Origin: an uncultured Draconibacterium sp.
GTDB lineage: Bacteria; Bacteroidota; Bacteroidia; Bacteroidales; Prolixibacteraceae
NCBI RefSeq assembly: GCF_963675065.1
Contig: NZ_OY775906.1
Coordinates: 412,001-476,000, forward strand
Reading direction: 5' to 3'
Length of the DNA stretch: 64,000 bases
Shown here: positions 59,810 through 64,000 of the stretch, in pieces
Position numbering within the stretch: position 1 is the first letter of the stretch
Layout: every line of letters starts with the position of its first letter
Program-made: the position numbers and the translations under genes
Notes under the pieces: model-generated
What the model was told of the DNA's origin: nothing
What the model saw: only the letters and a program-made list of their open reading frames with translations
The model's database searches: none

Positions 59810-62800
59810 ATGAATTTAGTTAAGCCGATCGTTGGAATAATACTTGCTTTTTGTGCCTGGGGTACAAGCAGCGTATTTGCACAAAGCGGCGATCAGATTT
59901 TGGACGGCATTGGCGAAACCGGGTTAATTGCCCGTTATACGCTGGAAGAAAATGCTAAAGACTGGTCGAGAAATAATTTACATGGTACTATTCACGGCCC
60001 GGCTTATAAATTTGTCGACGATGAAGTGTTTGGAAAAGTACTTTCGTTGTCGGGCGATGGTAAAACCTATATCTCAATCCCCGGCGAAATGCTGGCAGGA
60101 GAGGAGTCGATGAGTATTTCGGGGTGGATTTTTCCACAATCGGCAGAAAGTACAGCTCCGTTTTTCGATTTTGGTAAGAATGGAAAGTCTGCCTTGTTTA
60201 TGGCTCCCGGTGCCAACAACACTTATGTGGCGCAAATAAATACCGGCGCTAATATTTACACCGCAAATTCGGAAGCACCAGAGTTAAATAAATGGAACCA
60301 TATTGCTGTTGTTATTAATGTTCCTGAAAAAACATTTACTACCTACCTAAACGGCAAACAGCTTAGCGAGGTAAAAAATATTGAGGTGGAGTTAAAGCAA
60401 TTGTTTGATGGCAAAGACGGAGAAAGTCAGTTTCGTATCGGAAGTGCTGCTTTAAACGCCAAGCTGCACGATTTCCGTATTTACCGGATTCCTTTAAGTG
60501 AGAGACAAATTGGATGGATTAACTTTAGTGCCTTGCATAAAGAGGAAGCTGAAGAAATGATGCGTAACAGACAAGAGGCAGAACTTCAGGAATTTCCGGA
60601 ATCGACACCTCAGTTGTATAATAAGTATTTAACCGACGTTCCCACCATTGAAGTGGAAACAGAAGTGGGCTTCCTTCCACGTTTGCCACGATTTGTAAAA
60701 GGCGTTTATAGCAACAATTTCGAGGGGCCTGAAGTGCGTGTGCTTTGGCCTGCCCCCGAAGATAACAGCGAAGTACAAAGTGCAGGAAAATACACGGTAA
60801 GCGGACGAGTTGCCGGAACCAATATTCAACCCAAAGCAATTGTTTCGGTAGTTAAGCACGATCATGATCATCATGCTCCGCACCGCACGCTGGAGGCTTT
60901 TGATTTGAATGAGGTACAATTAACCGAAGATTTGCATAACCACAAAACAAAATTTGTGGAGAACCGCGATAAATTCGTTAATGGTTTGCTGGAAACCAAT
61001 CCTGATGATTTTCTTTACATGTTTCGCAATGCTTTTGGGCAGGAACAACCTGCAGGAGCTGAGCCTCTGGGCGTTTGGGACAGCCAGGAAACAAAACTTC
61101 GCGGTCATGCCACCGGACACTATCTGAGCGCTTTGGCACAGGCATATTCAAGTGCTGCTTACGATCCTGCTATTCAGGCTAAGTTTGCCAAGAAAATGGA
61201 GTATATGGTGAATACGTTGTATGACCTGGCAGAACTATCGGGAACTCCTAAAACTGCAGGTGGTGAGTCAGTAGCCGATCCGTTGGCTGTTCCTCCCGGA
61301 CCGGGAAAAGTTGATTTTGATTCGGATTTAAGCGAAGATGGTATCCGCACCGATTACTGGAACTGGGGTAAAGGCTTTATCAGTGCCTATCCGCCCGATC
61401 AGTTTATTATGCTGGAACACGGTGCAAAATACGGAACTGATAACGATAAAGTTTGGGCACCGTATTATACCTTGCACAAAATATTGGCCGGTTTAATGGA
61501 TATTTACGAAGTGAGTGGCAACAAGAAAGCACTTGACATTGTCGAAGGAATGGGAGACTGGGTACATGCTCGTTTAAGTGTGGTACCAACCGAAACACTT
61601 ATCAGCATTTGGAACACTTACATTGCCGGCGAATTTGGCGGAATGAACGAAGCGCTGGCACGATTAAGCCGCTTAACCAACAATAAGAGTTACCTGGAAA
61701 CGGCGAAATTATTCGATAACATCCGCGTATTTTTTGGCGATGCCGAACATTCGCACGGACTGGCGAAAAATGTTGATATGTTCCGCGGCTTACATGCCAA
61801 CCAGCATATTCCACAAATTATGGGAGCACTGGAAATTTATCGCGACTCGAAGGAGCCGGAATATTTCGATATTGCTGATAACTTCTGGAATAAAGCCACC
61901 GGCGATTACATGTACAGTATTGGTGGTGTTGCAGGAGCCCGTAATCCTGCGAATGCCGAATGTTTTACAGCTCAGCCGGCAACGCTTTATGAAAACGGTT
62001 TTGCGGTAGGCGGTCAGAACGAAACCTGTGCAACGTATAATATGCTAAAATTGAGCCGTAACCTTTTTCTGTATAATCAGCAAGCCGAGTTGATGGATTA
62101 TTACGAGCGGGGGCTTTATAACCATATTTTGGCATCGGTTGATGAGCATACTCCTGCAAATACGTACCACGTGCCTTTGCGTGCTGGTTCGGTTAAGCAA
62201 TTCAGTAATGCACATATGGACGGTTTTACCTGTTGTAACGGTACGGCTTTGGAGAGCAATACAAAACTTCAGAACTCTATTTACTTTAAAAGTGCAGATA
62301 ATGATGCTTTGTATGTAAACCTTTATGTGCCTTCAACATTAAAATGGACCAATAAGGACATTGCTGTTACGCAAACAACTGCTTATCCAAAAGAAGACCA
62401 TACAAAATTAACCATTAGCGGTAGCGGCAAATTCGATCTGAATGTGCGTGTGCCGCATTGGGCTAGCAAAGGATTTTTTGTTACTATAAATGGCAAGAAA
62501 CAAGATGTAAATGTGGAGTCGGGAACTTACCTTACCATCAGCCGCAAATGGAAAGACGGAGATACGGTAGAGTTGCGTATGCCATTTCTCTTTTATTTAG
62601 AGCCGGTAATGGATCAGCAAAACGTTGCCAGTTTATTCTACGGACCGGTTTTACTGGCTGCCCAGGAAGACGGTCCGCGAAAAGAATGGCGTAAAGTAAC
62701 GTTGGATGCGGAAGATATCAGCAATTCGATTTCCGGTGACCCTGAAAAATTGGAATTTGAAATTGGCGGCATTACCTATAAACCTTTTTACGAAACTTAC

Positions 62801-62839
62801 GGTCGTCATTCGGTATACCTTAATGTAACTTTAGAATAG
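59810..62839 (+). CDS. LamG-GH127 protein, probable beta-L-arabinofuranosidase
   Basis: The open frame begins at 59717 (1040 residues); I favour the ATG at 59810 (1009 residues), which gives a signal peptide MNLVKPIVGIILAFCAWG ending VFA-Q. Residues 30-220 form a LamG/concanavalin-like domain (GLIARYTLEENAKDWSRNNL, MSISGWIFP, LHDFRIYRIPLS). An intermediate Ig-like part precedes a GH127 (DUF1680) catalytic domain from about 350. Its zinc/thiol site is intact: NETCATYNML (Glu738, Cys740) and FTCCNGTA (Cys808, Cys809), matching the Cys-based nucleophile mechanism known in HypBA1. It probably removes L-arabinofuranose from plant glycans or glycoproteins. Confidence 0.88.
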   Translation: MNLVKPIVGIILAFCAWGTSSVFAQSGDQILDGIGETGLIARYTLEENAKDWSRNNLHGTIHGPAYKFVDDEVFGKVLSLSGDGKTYISIPGEMLAGEESMSISGWIFPQSAESTAPFFDFGKNGKSALFMAPGANNTYVAQINTGANIYTANSEAPELNKWNHIAVVINVPEKTFTTYLNGKQLSEVKNIEVELKQLFDGKDGESQFRIGSAALNAKLHDFRIYRIPLSERQIGWINFSALHKEEAEEMMRNRQEAELQEFPESTPQLYNKYLTDVPTIEVETEVGFLPRLPRFVKGVYSNNFEGPEVRVLWPAPEDNSEVQSAGKYTVSGRVAGTNIQPKAIVSVVKHDHDHHAPHRTLEAFDLNEVQLTEDLHNHKTKFVENRDKFVNGLLETNPDDFLYMFRNAFGQEQPAGAEPLGVWDSQETKLRGHATGHYLSALAQAYSSAAYDPAIQAKFAKKMEYMVNTLYDLAELSGTPKTAGGESVADPLAVPPGPGKVDFDSDLSEDGIRTDYWNWGKGFISAYPPDQFIMLEHGAKYGTDNDKVWAPYYTLHKILAGLMDIYEVSGNKKALDIVEGMGDWVHARLSVVPTETLISIWNTYIAGEFGGMNEALARLSRLTNNKSYLETAKLFDNIRVFFGDAEHSHGLAKNVDMFRGLHANQHIPQIMGALEIYRDSKEPEYFDIADNFWNKATGDYMYSIGGVAGARNPANAECFTAQPATLYENGFAVGGQNETCATYNMLKLSRNLFLYNQQAELMDYYERGLYNHILASVDEHTPANTYHVPLRAGSVKQFSNAHMDGFTCCNGTALESNTKLQNSIYFKSADNDALYVNLYVPSTLKWTNKDIAVTQTTAYPKEDHTKLTISGSGKFDLNVRVPHWASKGFFVTINGKKQDVNVESGTYLTISRKWKDGDTVELRMPFLFYLEPVMDQQNVASLFYGPVLLAAQEDGPRKEWRKVTLDAEDISNSISGDPEKLEFEIGGITYKPFYETYGRHSVYLNVTLE

Positions 62840-62869
62840 TTCACTCCTGCTAATTTATAAAGAATACGA

Positions 62870-62905
62870 AGATCCGGTCTGTTTTAATAAACGGATCGGA
62901 TCTTT
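62870..62905 (+). terminator. Terminator after the GH127 gene
   Basis: Stem segments GATCCG/CGGATC and GTTT/AAAC, with a mismatched middle part, are followed by TTTT. The sequence resembles the terminator at 46850-46894. Confidence 0.75.
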
Positions 62906-63103
62906 TGCTATTAAGCAATCATTTTAAACGTGGTTCTTCCAATTTTATACGAACAAGTTTTTAGATTTAGCTTTTAACTTCTTCGAAGTATTTTTACAGA
63001 TCCTGTAAAACTTTTTTATTATAAAACCGTAAACAGGCATATCTTTTTTACTCCATTAAAGTTGTGTAACCAAGCACATATTTATTCACCAAAAATCAAC
63101 GTT

Positions 63104-63610
63104 ATGAAAAAAATCTGCATTTTTCTTATTGTACTTTTTGGAGTATTTGCCTGTGATACTCCTTTTGAAGAAGAACCTGAAATGGATCTGAAATCAGGTA
63201 AAATGGTTGAACGTACTATAAAGTTTCAGAGGGCAAGTGGTGTAATGGAAGTACTTGTTAATCCGGATGCCTGTACTGAAACGGGGCTGCAAATGGTGAT
63301 TAGCGGAGGAGGAAATGCTACTTTCCTGGGTAATTTTACAGTACATAATATGGTTTGTATTAACGAAAATGGAGACCCGGTTTCTCCAATTTATGGTGAA
63401 TTAACAGCAGCCAATGGCGATATGCTTTATACCTGGGTAATCACAGACCCTTGGGTAGATGAAGATGGTATGCACTATCTTTATGAAATTCGTGAAGGAA
63501 TGTGTACCGGAAGATTTGAAGGTGCCACTGGTTATATCGATATGTACGGAACAATTGATCATGTTTCCATGACCTGGGATTTGCAAGGAGAAGGATTAAT
63601 TACGTTTTAA
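63104..63610 (+). CDS. Small lipoprotein of unknown function
   Basis: The ATG at 63104 gives 168 residues with lipobox Cys16 (FGVFACDTP). The mature part is beta-rich (VERTIKFQRASGVMEVLVNP, GGGNATFLGNFTVHNMVCIN, YEIREGMCTGRFEGATGYID) and ends in LQGEGLITF. The pattern 'G.G.ATHLG.ft' followed by 'G.GrF..A.G.....G' is a feature of several small surface beta-barrel proteins and suggests a calycin-like fold, but I cannot name a function. It has the same leader motif as the porin gene at 55459 and is ended by the shared hairpin at 63673. Confidence 0.72.
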   Translation: MKKICIFLIVLFGVFACDTPFEEEPEMDLKSGKMVERTIKFQRASGVMEVLVNPDACTETGLQMVISGGGNATFLGNFTVHNMVCINENGDPVSPIYGELTAANGDMLYTWVITDPWVDEDGMHYLYEIREGMCTGRFEGATGYIDMYGTIDHVSMTWDLQGEGLITF

Positions 63611-63672
63611 AGCTTAAAGAATTTTTTGACGGTAGTTCTATCGTATTGATAAAAATGAGTTTGGTAAGGCAC

Positions 63673-63706
63673 AAAAAAAGCCGCCTCAAAAACGAAGCGG
63701 CTTTTC
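63673..63706. terminator. Bidirectional terminator between convergent genes
   Basis: The stem AAAAGCCGC/GCGGCTTTT with a 12-base loop has an A-run on one side and T's on the other. It serves both the lipoprotein (+) and the oxidoreductase (-). Confidence 0.88.
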
Positions 63707-63725
63707 TATATAGCTCGAATAATTT

Positions 63726-64000
63726 CTATTCTTCTCCTTCTTCAGGTTTTGAATAATCCATAGCTGCCATACGTTGGTATGATGCGTAACGCCATTTTGC
63801 GTTATCTTCAGCAGCAGCGAACAATTCATCAGCTTCAGCAGGGAACGATTTCTTCAGTGAAGTATAACGAACCTCGCCGTTCAGGAAGTCCTGGAATTGA
63901 CTCCATTCCGGTGTCTTCGAATCCAATTGGAATGGGTTTTTACCCTCTTCTTCCAATAGTGGATTGTAGCGGAATAAGTGCCAGTATCCTGAAGCAACTG
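63726..64000 (-). CDS. nifJ: Pyruvate:ferredoxin oxidoreductase, C-terminal end only
   Basis: The frame is open to the right edge of the window, so only the last 91 codons are seen. The translation contains VASGYWHLFRYNPLLEEEGK, then NPFQLDSKTPEWSQFQDFLN and GEVRYTSLKKSFPAEADELF, which is the conserved C-terminal tail of single-chain PFOR (about 1180 residues). The enzyme turns pyruvate and CoA into acetyl-CoA, CO2 and reduced ferredoxin in anaerobes. With the Kor/Vor operon at 44-47 kb it shows a ferredoxin-based central metabolism. Confidence 0.9.
   Translation of the reverse strand, partial: VASGYWHLFRYNPLLEEEGKNPFQLDSKTPEWSQFQDFLNGEVRYTSLKKSFPAEADELFAAAEDNAKWRYASYQRMAAMDYSKPEEGEE

Noticed and set aside
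1..64000. CRISPR array, tRNA, rRNA or intact insertion sequence
   Set aside because: I looked through the intergenic regions and found no regularly spaced direct repeats, cloverleaf with conserved T-loop, rRNA segment or transposase.

Overview
The window reads as a piece of a chromosome from a free-living anaerobic or facultative Bacteroidota, most like the marine or sediment Marinilabiliales/Prolixibacteraceae type. The grounds are two SusC/SusD-type loci, many lipoproteins with a Cys lipobox, AT-rich leaders without Shine-Dalgarno sequences, TAnnTTTG-type -7 boxes, a chlamydia/Bacteroides-style V-type ATPase operon and ferredoxin-linked 2-oxoacid oxidoreductases. This placement is inference; no rRNA or other marker is present.

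Region 1 (1-18.1 kb, + strand) is a polysaccharide utilization locus. It has the tail of one SusD, two surface glycan-binding lipoproteins (DUF4959/5126/5000 and DUF4998 types) and a full SusC/SusD pair. After a terminator follow three different GH92 exo-alpha-mannosidases, an SGNH esterase, an exported sugar isomerase-like TIM barrel and a Tat-exported Gfo/Idh/MocA oxidoreductase. The set points to alpha-mannoside (N-glycan or mannan) breakdown, with a possible periplasmic redox step on the released sugar.

Region 2 (18.2-30.4 kb, - strand) holds a V-type ATPase operon in the order E, DUF2764, A, B, D, I, K. One universal stress protein gene is inserted between B and D and a second precedes E; NhaA lies just upstream. 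The K subunit keeps the full Na+-ligand set known from Enterococcus hirae, so a Na+ cycle is likely.

Region 3 (31.0-34.6 kb, - strand) is the most interesting part: an ECF sigma factor, a small soluble zinc-finger anti-sigma, a signal-peptide-bearing Cys precursor with two EAKCGEGKCG modules, a DUF692/MNIO enzyme, a DUF2063 partner and a DoxX membrane protein. This is an HvfABCD/bufferin-type RiPP operon, probably for a copper-binding oxazolone/thioamide peptide, with its own sigma/anti-sigma pair and a candidate ECF promoter.

Region 4 (34.6-47.8 kb) is mostly housekeeping: an EamA transporter, PheT, an M3 oligopeptidase, an ECF sigma/anti-sigma/DUF4252 set, an exported NIF3-like protein, a four-gene 2-oxoacid:ferredoxin oxidoreductase and two small lipoproteins.

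Region 5 (48-64 kb) is more accessory. It includes a membrane-anchored AraC-TolB-TPR regulator, an acyltransferase-ankyrin fusion, a class C serine hydrolase, a duplicated C_GCAxxG_C_C redox protein, a DUF4382 lipoprotein, an outer-membrane barrel, a GH10 xylanase, a methyltransferase followed by an attC-like dyad, a LamG-GH127 arabinofuranosidase and, at the right edge, the C-terminus of pyruvate:ferredoxin oxidoreductase. Several REP-like intergenic repeats lie in this half. I saw no tRNA, rRNA, CRISPR array or intact insertion sequence.
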